In this document: positions 30,771 to 39,809 of the stretch, piece after piece
Layout: each line of letters begins with the position of its first letter
Numbering within the stretch: position 1 is the stretch's first letter
NCBI RefSeq assembly: GCF_000798815.1
Contig: NZ_JTLD01000121.1
Location: 100,861 to 141,679, forward strand
Source: Alistipes sp. ZOR0009
GTDB lineage: Bacteria > Bacteroidota > Bacteroidia > Bacteroidales > ZOR0009
DNA: 40,819 bases
Direction of reading: 5' to 3'
The notes under the pieces: model-generated
Told to the model about the DNA's origin: nothing
Database searches by the model: none
The model's input: only the letters and a program-made list of their open reading frames with translations
Program-made: the position numbers and the translations under genes

Positions 30771-30795
30771 TATAAACTAATTTAGAGTAGAGGTT

Positions 30796-32367
30796 ATGGC
30801 TGGAGGAAAGCAAACGCCTAGGCAGAAGATGATTGGGATGATGTATTTGGTGTTGACAGCAATGTTAGCGTTGAATGTGTCTGCCGAGGTGCTGGAGGCT
30901 TTTGTCCTTGTTGATAAAGGCTTGAACCAAACCCTGAAGAGTTTTAGTTCAAAAAACGAAGATTACTACAATCTTATAAAATCGGCAGAAAACAATAACC
31001 CCACAAAGGCAGCAAAATGGCGCCAGAAGGCGGATATCGTTAGGGCTAAATCTGCCGAATTCTGTAAGTATATCGAGGATATAAAGCGTAAAATTGTCGA
31101 AACTTGCGACGGTAAAGATGCCGCAGCGCTTACTCCCGAAGGTATCGACGGGCACGAGGTGCAGGGAAAAAGCGACACCAGCGTTCCTGCCAACATCCTT
31201 CTTGGCCCTAGCGAGAATGGGGAGGCATACACGCTAAAAAAGAAGCTGGAACAGTATAAAAAGGATCTTCTCGCTCTTATTGGACCAGATGAAAAGTTTG
31301 GACCAACATTAACGATAGAAAATATCCTTGATACAAAAGATCCAAAGGTTACCAAGGATGGTACCAACCGTACTTGGGAAACAAGCCGATTTGAAGGCGT
31401 ACCTTTAATTTCTACGCTTCCGTTGCTATCAAAATTTCAGGTAGACGTGCTAAACTGTGAGGCTATTATGCTTGACTATTTCTTTAAGCAGATAGATGCT
31501 GCAGATGTGCGCGTGAACATGTTCGAGCCTGTTCTGATTCCAGAATCTTCGTCGGTTCTTAAAGGAGAAAAGTTTAAAGCAACCCTAATGCTGGCTGCTT
31601 ACGATAAGACGCAGCAACCTTTAATGACTATCAATGGGCGCTCGTTGCCTGTGGTTGATGGAAAGGCAATTTTTGAGGAGCCTGCAACCATGTTGGGAGA
31701 ACGAACTCTTAAATGCCAAATTGTGGTTACAGGACCAGATGGAACAAAAACGCCATACCCTCAGGATTTTAAATATCAGGTGGTGCAGCCTATGTTTACG
31801 GTATCTCCTACTAAGATGAATGTGCTGTACCGAGGTATTGATAATCCTATGGAGTTGAGCGTATCGGGAGTTCCTTCGGAGAGGGTTGAGGTTAAGATCT
31901 CTAACGCATCTTACCGTCGATCGGCCAACGGATATTTGGTAAATCCACAGGATGGCCGGGTTTGCGAAGTGAACGTTTGGGTTAAGAATAACGGTGTTAG
32001 TAAGCTCATGGGAAGTAGCAGTTTCCGCGTAAAGCCTCTTCCAGCACCAATTCCAAAGGTTGATGGAGCGTCTGGTAAATTCATAAGCAAATCTGCGCTG
32101 ATGTCTTCTTTAGGCATTAGAGCCGAAATGCCACAGGATTTTGATTTTGATTTAAGGTACGCTATTCGTTCATTTACCATTGCTAGCCGAAATAGCGAAG
32201 GATATGACGTAAACCTCTCATCGGGTAATGCTAGCTTTACAGATGAACAAAAGAGAGCATTTGCTAGTATGAAAGCTGGAAACCGTTTAACGATCACGGA
32301 TGTAAAAGCGGTTGGGCCAGATGGTAAAGTTGTTGAATTACAAGATTTAGTTTATAAAATACGATAG
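30796..32367 (+). CDS. gldM: T9SS motor protein GldM/PorM
   Basis: 523 residues. One N-terminal membrane helix ('MIGMMYLVLTAMLALNVSAE'), then a long periplasmic arm built of beta domains. GldM dimers turn with GldL and contact the GldKN ring. The N-terminus 'QTPRQKMIGMMYLVLTAMLA' is diagnostic. It starts 25 bp after gldL; the gap to gldN is 2 bp. Confidence 0.96.
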   Translation: MAGGKQTPRQKMIGMMYLVLTAMLALNVSAEVLEAFVLVDKGLNQTLKSFSSKNEDYYNLIKSAENNNPTKAAKWRQKADIVRAKSAEFCKYIEDIKRKIVETCDGKDAAALTPEGIDGHEVQGKSDTSVPANILLGPSENGEAYTLKKKLEQYKKDLLALIGPDEKFGPTLTIENILDTKDPKVTKDGTNRTWETSRFEGVPLISTLPLLSKFQVDVLNCEAIMLDYFFKQIDAADVRVNMFEPVLIPESSSVLKGEKFKATLMLAAYDKTQQPLMTINGRSLPVVDGKAIFEEPATMLGERTLKCQIVVTGPDGTKTPYPQDFKYQVVQPMFTVSPTKMNVLYRGIDNPMELSVSGVPSERVEVKISNASYRRSANGYLVNPQDGRVCEVNVWVKNNGVSKLMGSSSFRVKPLPAPIPKVDGASGKFISKSALMSSLGIRAEMPQDFDFDLRYAIRSFTIASRNSEGYDVNLSSGNASFTDEQKRAFASMKAGNRLTITDVKAVGPDGKVVELQDLVYKIR

Positions 32368-32369
32368 CC

Positions 32370-33281
32370 ATGAACATGAAGCGTTTGACCTCTGCTTTGG
32401 TCCTTGCAGTTGGCTTTTTTTGTGTTGAAGTTGCAGTTGCTCAGGACGAGGAAATTAAAAAACCAAGTCTTGTTCAGACTAGTCCATATACAAAAAGCAT
32501 AACACAGGAGAGAACTTCGTTACCTTACCATGCGGTTCAGGAAGCTGACATCATGTGGTCTAAGAAGGTTTGGAGAGTAATTGATCTTAGAGAAAAGATC
32601 AACTTCCCCCTTTACTATCCTACCCAGAGAATGAGAAATAGGCACAGCCTAATTCAGGTGCTCGTGGATAGCATTAAGCACGGAGCTATTAGAGCTTACA
32701 CTACCGATAATAGCGATTTTGTAGATACATTATCGTTTAAGGAAATCGCTAAGAGATTTGAGGCTGTTGATACTGTCGAAAAAAGACCTTCTTTGGAGGA
32801 TGCATCCGTAATGGTTGACGTTCCTGTAAAAGGTGTTTGGAGATGGAGCGAGGTGAAGCAAGTTGAGGTGCTAGAGGAATGGTTTTTTGATAGAAGACGT
32901 TCGGTTCTTGATGTTCGAATTATTGGATTGTGTCCTATCCGCGTTTTCCACAAGATGTTAAAAACAGGTGGAGAGGAGCAGGAAGATGAGGCTGATGATA
33001 GCGAACTAAACAGAACACAGCTTTTCTGGGTTTACTACCCCGATATCAGAAACGTCCTAACTCGTACGATGGCTTTCAATGCGCGTAATCAAGGGCAGGA
33101 GTATTCGTTTGACGATATTTTCTTGAAGCGTAAATTCTCTTCTTACATCGTGAAGGAAGCCAATGTTCAAAACGATAGGCGTATCAACTCGTACACAATT
33201 GGAGGTATTCCAAATATGCTGGAATCTCAAAGGGTATACGACGAGATTATGAGCCAAGAGCAGGATATGTGGGAATATTAA
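32370..33281 (+). CDS. gldN: T9SS ring protein GldN/PorN
   Basis: 303 residues with a signal peptide (about 1-24, 'ALVLAVGFFCVEVAVAQ'). The family marks 'VWRVIDLREKINFPLYYP' (first third) and 'NRTQLFWVYYPDIRNVLTR' (C-terminal third) are clear. With GldK it makes the periplasmic ring of the T9SS. It closes the gldKLMN cluster and a terminator follows 9 bp past the stop. Confidence 0.96.
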   Translation: MNMKRLTSALVLAVGFFCVEVAVAQDEEIKKPSLVQTSPYTKSITQERTSLPYHAVQEADIMWSKKVWRVIDLREKINFPLYYPTQRMRNRHSLIQVLVDSIKHGAIRAYTTDNSDFVDTLSFKEIAKRFEAVDTVEKRPSLEDASVMVDVPVKGVWRWSEVKQVEVLEEWFFDRRRSVLDVRIIGLCPIRVFHKMLKTGGEEQEDEADDSELNRTQLFWVYYPDIRNVLTRTMAFNARNQGQEYSFDDIFLKRKFSSYIVKEANVQNDRRINSYTIGGIPNMLESQRVYDEIMSQEQDMWEY

Positions 33282-33290
33282 TCCAGATAT

Positions 33291-33328
33291 AAAAAGAGGG
33301 CGGAAGTTTAACTTCCGCCCTCTTTTTT
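33291..33328. terminator. bidirectional intrinsic terminator
   Basis: Near-perfect long stem: AAAAAGAGGGCGGAAGTT paired with AACTTCCGCCCTCTTTTTT around one T, with T-runs on both strands. It separates convergent gldN and the guanylyltransferase gene. Confidence 0.92.
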
Positions 33329-33332
33329 GTAT

Positions 33333-34421
33333 TTAAATGAACTCTTTGCTAAGGTTTGATACGTCGGCAACGATATTCTTTACCTCCTTTTCGTTGCTTT
33401 TGGGGATTATCATTGTCGCCTGATCTGTCTGCGCTACAATGTAGTCGTTCAGTCCTTGCACAACAAGCATCTTATCCGATTTATTGCTGATAATACAGTT
33501 GCTGGTGTTGTAGGTTATGATGTTGTCTCCGATTTCCGCGTTACCTCTCCCCTTTTTGGGGCTAACTTGGAAGAGAGAAGCCCAAGATCCAACGTCGGAC
33601 CACCCGAAATCTGCGCATTTTACGTAAACATTTTGGGCTTTCTCCATCACGCCAAAGTCAATCGATATCGAGCGGCAAAGGCTGTAAATATTGGCTATAA
33701 AATCCTTTTCTTTGGGCGAGTTGTAAATTCCTACACCATCTCTGAAAAGGGAGTCTATTTCGGGTAAATTTTCGGATAGCGCATTGAGTATGCTCTTTAA
33801 GTTCCAAACAAAAATTCCGGAGTTCCAGTAAAACTCTCCGCTATCAACAAATACTTTAGCCAGCTCGATGTTGGGCTTTTCGGTAAAGGTCTTTACCTTG
33901 TAGGTGTGTTCGTGCTTATCTACCTGTTCTTCCGCATTAATTTGGATGTAGCCATAGGCTGTTTCGGCTCTATTGGGGTGTATGCCAAGAGTCATTAATG
34001 CGTCGTGGTTTTCTGTATACGAGAGAGCCGACTCTACCGTTTTTAGAAACTTGCTTTCGTTTAGGATAAGGTGGTCGGCAGGAGTTACAACAATGTTGGC
34101 CTCAGGGTCAATGTTTAGCAGCTTGTAGCATGCATAGGCGATACACGGTGCGGTGTTACGCCTTATTGGCTCAAGTAAAATCTGCTCCTCTTTAAGTTCC
34201 GGAAGCTGGTTTACAAGCAGATCTCTGTACTTTTCGTTGGTAACAACGTAGATATTCTCCTTCGGAATAATCTGACAGAAACGCTCGTAGGTGCTTTGGA
34301 TGAATGTTTTGCCTGTACCAAGTATGTCTAGAAACTGTTTTGGACTGGTGGATTTGCTAAGCGGCCAGAAACGGGTGCTGCTTCCACCTGCCATTATAAT
34401 GCAGTAGCGGTTGGAGGCCAT
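33333..34421 (-). CDS. manC: mannose-1-phosphate guanylyltransferase
   Basis: 362 residues, nucleotidyltransferase that makes GDP-mannose from GTP and mannose-1-phosphate. Pyrophosphorylase signature 'MAGGSSTRFWPLSKST' near the N-terminus, 'SPKQFLDIL', 'VTPADHLI' (residues about 108-115), 'FTEKPN' (about 179-184) and 'FYWNSGIFVW'. The second isomerase domain of bifunctional ManC/AlgA is absent, as in most Bacteroidota. A perfect TAnnTTTG (TACATTTG) on the minus strand lies 25 bp before the start. Feeds glycoconjugate synthesis. Confidence 0.93.
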   Translation of the reverse strand: MASNRYCIIMAGGSSTRFWPLSKSTSPKQFLDILGTGKTFIQSTYERFCQIIPKENIYVVTNEKYRDLLVNQLPELKEEQILLEPIRRNTAPCIAYACYKLLNIDPEANIVVTPADHLILNESKFLKTVESALSYTENHDALMTLGIHPNRAETAYGYIQINAEEQVDKHEHTYKVKTFTEKPNIELAKVFVDSGEFYWNSGIFVWNLKSILNALSENLPEIDSLFRDGVGIYNSPKEKDFIANIYSLCRSISIDFGVMEKAQNVYVKCADFGWSDVGSWASLFQVSPKKGRGNAEIGDNIITYNTSNCIISNKSDKMLVVQGLNDYIVAQTDQATMIIPKSNEKEVKNIVADVSNLSKEFI

Positions 34422-34445
34422 TGTAACGGATGTTTTGTTTCAAGA

Positions 34446-34453
34446 CAAATGTA
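34446..34453 (-). promoter_or_regulatory. -7 element of the guanylyltransferase promoter
   Basis: TACATTTG on the minus strand matches the Bacteroidota -7 consensus TAnnTTTG exactly, 24 bp before ATG 34421. No clean -33 TTG is seen 19-21 nt upstream (T-rich only). Confidence 0.5.
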
Positions 34454-34478
34454 CTAATAATATCATCGGAAAGTAAAA

Positions 34479-34509
34479 TTGGTTTAGCGGAGAATCTTCG
34501 CTACTTTTG
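34479..34509 (+). promoter_or_regulatory. mlaE promoter, Bacteroidota type
   Basis: TTG at 34479-34481, 20-nt spacer, TACTTTTG at 34502-34509 (TAnnTTTG). A start of transcription near 34516 suits ATG 34529 and argues against the longer reading frame that would begin upstream of the promoter. Confidence 0.6.
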
Positions 34510-34528
34510 TAATATAACTCGAAACGGT

Positions 34529-35269
34529 ATGAATTTCTTTGAGTCAATAGGGAGTTATACTCTTTTTGTCAGAAGGGTTGTCTCTAAACCAGAAAAATGG
34601 GGTATTTACTACAGGCGTACCCTTTTTGAGGTTGACAAGTTGGGTATTAACTCCATCGGTATTGTGATCATTATTTCCATGTTTATAGGGGCTGTAATTA
34701 CCCTTCAAACGGCATATAATACAACCAATCCTTTTCTTCCAAAGTATTTAATAGGCCTAGCAGCCCGCGATTCCATTATTTTGGAGTTTAGCTCTACCAT
34801 TGTTGCCCTTATTCTGGCTGGAAAGGTGGGTTCTAACATCTCGTCGGAGTTGGGTACTATGCGAATAACCGAGCAGATCGATGCGCTAGAAATTATGGGC
34901 GTAAATTCGGCGAGCTTTTTGGTGCTTCCAAAAATTGTTGCTGCCGTGTTCTTTTTTCCGATACTAACCACGCTAAGTATTTTTGTCGGAATCTTTGGTG
35001 GCTGGATGGTTGGCGAATTCACCGGTATAATCACCACCCAAGAGTATATCAAAGGGATTCAGTATTCTTTTGTTCCCTTTTATGTGACCTACAGCTTAAT
35101 TAAGGCTACCGTTTTTGCCTTTCTCATCACCTCCATTTCTGCTTTTTATGGCTATAACGTAAAGGGTGGTTCGCTCGAAGTGGGACGTGCAAGTACTAAG
35201 GCGGTTGTTGTTAGCAGTATAATGGTACTCCTATTCAACCTATTATTAACCCAACTATTGCTAAAATGA
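34529..35269 (+). CDS. mlaE: MlaE-family ABC permease
   Basis: 246 residues from ATG 34529; the 33 codons upstream in frame overlap the promoter and lack family similarity. MlaE permease of the lipid-transport (Mla) ABC system of the inner membrane. Five hydrophobic segments are evident ('GIVIIISMFIGAVITLQTAY', 'IVALILAGKVGSNISSELGT', 'FFFPILTTLSIFVGIFGGWM'), with the family motif 'ITEQIDALEIMGVNS'. The stop overlaps the mlaF ATG by 4 bp. Confidence 0.93.
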   Translation: MNFFESIGSYTLFVRRVVSKPEKWGIYYRRTLFEVDKLGINSIGIVIIISMFIGAVITLQTAYNTTNPFLPKYLIGLAARDSIILEFSSTIVALILAGKVGSNISSELGTMRITEQIDALEIMGVNSASFLVLPKIVAAVFFFPILTTLSIFVGIFGGWMVGEFTGIITTQEYIKGIQYSFVPFYVTYSLIKATVFAFLITSISAFYGYNVKGGSLEVGRASTKAVVVSSIMVLLFNLLLTQLLLK

Positions 35270-36036
35270 TTCGCTGTATAGATGTTTGTAAGTCGTTTGA
35301 TGGACGTGATGTTCTGAGCCATATCAACGTCGATTTCGAAAGAGGAAAAACAAACCTAATTATAGGGCAAAGCGGTTCGGGGAAAACGGTGCTGCTAAAA
35401 AGTATGGTCGGGTTGCACGAGGTAACCTCGGGCGAAATAATGTTTGGAGATGTTAGCTTCTCCTCGCTAACGAACGACCAAAGGCGCGACGAGCGCAAAA
35501 AAATTGGAATGATATTTCAGGGTGGTGCGCTTTTCGATTTTGCTACGGTGGAGGAGAATGTACTATTTCCGTTGGATATGTTTACCAGCATGTCGCCTGC
35601 CGAGAAGCGCGAGCGCGCCAACTTTTGCCTGCAGCGTGTCAATCTGGTAAATGTCAATAAGCTTTACCCTTCGCAAATAAGTGGAGGGATGCAGAAGCGC
35701 GTTGCCATTGCACGTGCTATTGCGCTTAATCCTCGTTACCTCTTTTGCGACGAGCCCAACTCTGGCCTCGACCCAATTACGGCTGGGGTTATTGACGACC
35801 TGATTAAAGAGCTAACCGTAGAGTACGACATAACCACCATCATCAACACCCACGATATGAACTCGGTGATGCAGATTGGCGATAAGGTGGTGTTTATCTA
35901 CCAAGGTAAAAAATGGTGGGAGGGGTCTCGTGAGGATATTTTAGAAAGCGAAAACCCCGAGCTGAACAACTTTGTATTTGCATCGGAAATGGCGCAAATG
36001 GTAAAGAAGTACCACAACAAGCTTAAGAGTAAGTAG
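35266..36036 (+). CDS. mlaF: MlaF-family ABC ATPase
   Basis: 256 residues. ATP-binding subunit for the MlaE permease: Walker A 'GQSGSGKTVLL', Q-loop 'IFQGGALFD', signature 'ISGGMQKRVAIARAI', Walker B 'YLFCDEPNSGLDP', switch His in 'NTHDM'. Moves glycerophospholipids between inner and outer membranes; direction is disputed. The MCE protein (MlaD) that completes the complex is not in the next genes; 3 bp later a convergent gene ends. Confidence 0.95.
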   Translation: MIRCIDVCKSFDGRDVLSHINVDFERGKTNLIIGQSGSGKTVLLKSMVGLHEVTSGEIMFGDVSFSSLTNDQRRDERKKIGMIFQGGALFDFATVEENVLFPLDMFTSMSPAEKRERANFCLQRVNLVNVNKLYPSQISGGMQKRVAIARAIALNPRYLFCDEPNSGLDPITAGVIDDLIKELTVEYDITTIINTHDMNSVMQIGDKVVFIYQGKKWWEGSREDILESENPELNNFVFASEMAQMVKKYHNKLKSK

Positions 36037-36039
36037 GAC

Positions 36040-36315
36040 CTACTTTACCTCTTCAAAGTCTACGTAGTCGCCAACATCCTTTTTAAACTTCTTGTCTTGA
36101 CCACCCGATTGCGAGATGGTAACATCTCCCTCGTGCGATTGATCTTGGGTGTTGGTACGGCTATATTGTTGGTATTGTGCTCCTGCATTGTTTGCAAATC
36201 CTTCAAACTGCTTCTGTACTTTACGTAGGTACATTTTTAGGATTAGCTTTCCAACAAATCCTAGAACGTAAATGCCGAGTATCATAAAAAGTATAAAGGT
36301 CAAGAATCCTTCCAT
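36040..36315 (-). CDS. DUF4834-like membrane protein
   Basis: 91 residues: a membrane helix at about 4-27 ('FLTFILFMILGIYVLGFVGK') followed by a basic helix and a hydrophilic, Gln/Ser-rich tail ending 'DVGDYVDFEEVK', the ending typical of the DUF4834 family of Bacteroidota. Function unknown. Convergent with mlaF, 3 bp away. Confidence 0.78.
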   Translation of the reverse strand: MEGFLTFILFMILGIYVLGFVGKLILKMYLRKVQKQFEGFANNAGAQYQQYSRTNTQDQSHEGDVTISQSGGQDKKFKKDVGDYVDFEEVK

Positions 36316-36382
36316 TGCTTTAGTATAATTAGGGGCAAATATAGCTTGTTATTGGTACAATTGCCCCTTGGTAATCGATTTG

Positions 36383-38920
36383 CTAAAGAAGCGTTGGAAG
36401 TTCGTTCGAAATTTCCTTGCTACTAAGCGTATTTGCTTTAAACGAAATTGCAAAAAGCGTTCCATCTGGATTGGTTACAACGTAGGTGGCGTCTTTTATG
36501 TTGTACGGATAGCCGTTGTATAGCTCTCCTTTACTATCGAAATGGTAGATGTTCTTATCGGCATCTATGACGATTATCCCTTTCGATGCTCCCCGAACTA
36601 TTTGCACGTAAACAGGTTCGGAGGTGGTTTTTGCCTCGAATTTTTCTGTAAGGTCTTTAGATACGAGCTGCACAAACTTATCTCCAAGAAGTAGCAACCC
36701 TTGGCTATTATCGTTTAGGCCGTCCTTTATTTTTTGAATGTTGGTAAAGTGCGCTGTCATCTTGTCAGCCATTGGCATAAATTGGCTGTTTACCATTAGT
36801 CCCTGTTCGGGCTTAAATAGGAGCATCTTCTTGTCGATAACAAGAACTTTTCCATTTCTGATATCGAAAGAAACTCGCCTTACAAGCGACCCTTTTGAGT
36901 TAAGTATTTCGGTTCTGTTGTTTCTTCCTGTTACAATATAGTTTTGCTTGCGCATGGATGCCAGCGCAAGGTTGCTTGGCCTAAATTTTAATCGGAATAG
37001 CTTCTTGGGCTTGTCGTTGCTTCCTAGAGCCAGCATGTAAACGTTGTTGGACTTATCTACCACCAGCAGCTCGTCCGATGCCGATTTGAGCGCCTTTTGC
37101 CCAACTATTTCGGGTTTGGAGTCAAAGTTGTAGTCGTTAACTAAGGTTCCTTTGCTGTTGTAGAAAAGAATGTTGTTTTTGGATAGAATGCCAACCACTG
37201 GTTCGCCAGATATGCTGTAGGTAAAAATGGAGTCGGTGGTGTTTTTTAGCTTCTTACCCCAACGCTTGTTTAGCTTCCCGTCGTAGGCAACAAGGCTATC
37301 CTTATAGCTTAGCATTAAAAAGTTGCTGCCGTTGCTTAGCGTTAGCAGGGTATGCTTTACGGATGATTTTGGCAGTGTACGCGTAAACTGAGGCGTTTCG
37401 GTTACAACTCGTCGGCTCATGTAGCCCGATACTAGTAGGTTGCTTCCGCTGGGCGTGAGCATCATTCCCAACCCGTTCCAGCCCGCAAATGCCTTCTCTT
37501 TTGCCAGCTTTTTCACGGCATTGCCAAAGAGTAGGCTAACCATCTTTTCTGAGAAGTTGGGATTGATATACAGGGCTGCAACTCCGCTTGGTGTTATCTT
37601 GTTGCTCCAAACTTCTATTACCTGCTTGTTTTTGCGCATCGAGGCAATGGTTTGCTCGTACTGAAATAGTTTGAGCATGCGTTCGGATGCTGCCAGCGTG
37701 ACCCTATCTCTTTCGAAAAGCGCGTAGGTGGGTGTTACTATCCCAAATGCTTTCCCCAGTATGGAGGAGAGGTTGCTGCTGGTAGAATCTAGCTTAAGCT
37801 TTACAATGCTATTAGCCTCAATATTTTTTAGGTGAGTTACGCTTCGTAGCTTATGTATGGTGGAGTCCGCATTTTGGGGATACAGCATTAGCACAAACCC
37901 GGTTGAGTCGTTGCGTGGATTTTTAATATGCTGTAGGATGGCCCGGTTGGGGTTGATGTCGGTAAGCACCTGCCTAATGGTGAGCTTCTTCTTATCTGTT
38001 TCGGATGCTGGGGCTATGCTGCTGGCAAATTGTTCGTATACCCGCTCTACGCAAAAGGCGGTATTCTCGGTAATCAGCGTTGGTGTCAGCAGATCTTTTT
38101 CCGACATGGTCGCCATTGATTTTCCGTAGCTGGTGTTGTCGTTGGTGGTAAGCATTCCGCTAAAAGCCAGCTCGTCGTTCCCCTGCTGGTAGTCTAGCAC
38201 CAGCCAGCTGCACAGGTCGCTGGCGGCTGTTGCCCAGCAGGCCTCTTCCGAAAAGAAGTTTGCCTTTAGCCAAGGTGCTGCCTGCTTCATGCTGATGGCA
38301 ATGGATGCGCTGCTGCTCGAGCTGGTAAGGTTGTAGGCCTTTTTTAGCTCCTCTTCGGCGGGGTAGCTAGCATCTAACTTTCGGATTGAGGACTCTATCA
38401 CAATAAGCGATGGGCTAATGGTGGTTATGCCCTTTTCGTGCGAGAGGTAGAGCGGCGATCCGTCGGGGAAGGTGCAGGAGTAGAGTGGCTTTCCGTTGTA
38501 GTCTATCTCTCCAATCTTGAGCCTGCTTTTTTGTAGCCATGCCGCTATCGTTCGTTGGCTAAACTCCTCGTTCGAGCGCAGTATGATGAGCGGTTCCAAT
38601 CTATCCTTGCCAACGGGGTGGAAGCTAATCAGCAGCGTGCTGGTAAGCATCTCCCCAAAATCGTTGTCCCGGCTAAGCCTCTCAAAAAGCTGCTTCACCT
38701 GTGGGTTCTCTAGGCGGTAAAATAGGTTCGAAGCTGTATCCGCAGAAAGAAGCTGGGCGGGGTGATTTACCCTTACAAGGGCAACGGCATCGGTGGGGAT
38801 GGCCGCTAGCGCATCGGTGGTTTGATTCTTTTTGCTGTAAAAATGGATAAAAGCTCCTCCTAAGCCTGCTAGCATTACTAGCCCTAGGATAATTAGTACG
38901 ACATACTTTTTTGTTGACAT
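36383..38920 (-). CDS. DUF3352-like membrane-anchored protein
   Basis: 845 residues. An N-terminal membrane helix (about 7-28) anchors a long extracytoplasmic part. Residues about 35-500 have the DUF3352 look ('AAIPTDAVALVRVNHPAQLL', 'NTAFCVERVYEQFASS'). The C-terminal part (about 520-840) shows short repeats of the form 'LLTLSNGSNFLMLSYKDSLV' and 'IIVIDADKNIYHFDSKGELY', consistent with a PQQ/WD-type beta-propeller. Role unknown; a cell-envelope function is likely. Starts 121 bp from the ung promoter, divergent. Confidence 0.78.
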   Translation of the reverse strand: MSTKKYVVLIILGLVMLAGLGGAFIHFYSKKNQTTDALAAIPTDAVALVRVNHPAQLLSADTASNLFYRLENPQVKQLFERLSRDNDFGEMLTSTLLISFHPVGKDRLEPLIILRSNEEFSQRTIAAWLQKSRLKIGEIDYNGKPLYSCTFPDGSPLYLSHEKGITTISPSLIVIESSIRKLDASYPAEEELKKAYNLTSSSSSASIAISMKQAAPWLKANFFSEEACWATAASDLCSWLVLDYQQGNDELAFSGMLTTNDNTSYGKSMATMSEKDLLTPTLITENTAFCVERVYEQFASSIAPASETDKKKLTIRQVLTDINPNRAILQHIKNPRNDSTGFVLMLYPQNADSTIHKLRSVTHLKNIEANSIVKLKLDSTSSNLSSILGKAFGIVTPTYALFERDRVTLAASERMLKLFQYEQTIASMRKNKQVIEVWSNKITPSGVAALYINPNFSEKMVSLLFGNAVKKLAKEKAFAGWNGLGMMLTPSGSNLLVSGYMSRRVVTETPQFTRTLPKSSVKHTLLTLSNGSNFLMLSYKDSLVAYDGKLNKRWGKKLKNTTDSIFTYSISGEPVVGILSKNNILFYNSKGTLVNDYNFDSKPEIVGQKALKSASDELLVVDKSNNVYMLALGSNDKPKKLFRLKFRPSNLALASMRKQNYIVTGRNNRTEILNSKGSLVRRVSFDIRNGKVLVIDKKMLLFKPEQGLMVNSQFMPMADKMTAHFTNIQKIKDGLNDNSQGLLLLGDKFVQLVSKDLTEKFEAKTTSEPVYVQIVRGASKGIIVIDADKNIYHFDSKGELYNGYPYNIKDATYVVTNPDGTLFAISFKANTLSSKEISNELPTLL

Positions 38921-39041
38921 GGCTATAATTATTGCTTCAAAGGTAAGGTTAAGGAGTTGTTTAACTCTATGCTTTAAACATTTTATACCATAAAAATGGC
39001 ATTTATTCGCCGATTTTTATCGTCCAATCCATATTTATTCC

Positions 39042-39072
39042 TTGTGGCAATGGCATATTTCGATTTTCTTTG
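39042..39072 (+). promoter_or_regulatory. ung promoter, Bacteroidota type
   Basis: TTG at 39042-39044, 20-nt spacer, TTTCTTTG at 39065-39072 (7 of 8 match to TAnnTTTG). Transcription from here fits ATG 39090. Confidence 0.45.
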
Positions 39073-39089
39073 TAGTAAAAGCCTTTACT

Positions 39090-39770
39090 ATGGAGAGTAC
39101 GCAGAAACCCAATATAGACGACAGCTGGTATGAGGTGCTTAAGGACGAGTTCGAGAAGGACTACTTCCGTTCGCTAAAAGAGTTTTTGGTGCAGGAGAAG
39201 AAGAGCCATGTGGTTTATCCTCCCGGACCGCAAATTTTTAATGCCTTTAACACCACCCCGTTCAACGAGGTTAAGGTGGTTATTCTTGGGCAGGATCCCT
39301 ACCACGGGCCTGGTCAGGCGCACGGCCTCTGCTTCTCGGTGTCTCAAGGGGTTCAGCCTCCGCCATCGCTGGTAAATATCTTTAAGGAGATAAGCAGCGA
39401 CCTGGGACTTCCACGTCCCGCTCATGGCAACCTTACTGCTTGGGCAAAGCAGGGCGTGCTGCTGCTCAACGCAACGCTAACCGTTAGGGCGCACATGGCC
39501 GGATCGCACCAGCGCAAGGGCTGGGAAACCTTTACCGACGCTGCCATCAAGGCTGTTTCCGACCATCTCTCGGGCGTGGTATTCCTGCTTTGGGGCAACT
39601 ACGCCCAGGCTAAGAGCGCGCTTATCGACACCTCCAAGCATCATATCCTAAAGTCGGTGCATCCGTCGCCGCTTTCGGCCTCGCGAGGCTTTTTGGGTTG
39701 CCGCCACTTCTCTAAAACCGACGAGCTGCTGCTGGCGCAGGGTAAGCTGCCGATCGACTGGCGCCTGTAG
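39090..39770 (+). CDS. ung: uracil-DNA glycosylase, family 1
   Basis: 226 residues, the normal length, from ATG 39090; a longer frame from TTG 39042 would begin inside the promoter. Removes uracil from DNA. The water-activating motif 'GQDPYHGPGQAHGLCFS' and the minor-groove/His loop 'HPSPLSASRGF' are complete, as are 'GVLLLNATLTV' and 'WETFTD'. Cytoplasmic base-excision repair. Confidence 0.97.
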   Translation: MESTQKPNIDDSWYEVLKDEFEKDYFRSLKEFLVQEKKSHVVYPPGPQIFNAFNTTPFNEVKVVILGQDPYHGPGQAHGLCFSVSQGVQPPPSLVNIFKEISSDLGLPRPAHGNLTAWAKQGVLLLNATLTVRAHMAGSHQRKGWETFTDAAIKAVSDHLSGVVFLLWGNYAQAKSALIDTSKHHILKSVHPSPLSASRGFLGCRHFSKTDELLLAQGKLPIDWRL

Positions 39771-39809
39771 CTCCGCACGGTAAGTCGTAACCATCTAAAA
39801 CATGTAGCC

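Noticed and set aside
34430-34528. Longer N-terminus for MlaE
   Set aside because: It would start upstream of a good promoter and adds 33 unconserved residues.
36027-36045. Short palindrome AAGTAGG-A-CCTACTT between mlaF and the DUF4834-like gene
   Set aside because: Only seven paired bases around one base and no T-run; too weak to call a terminator.
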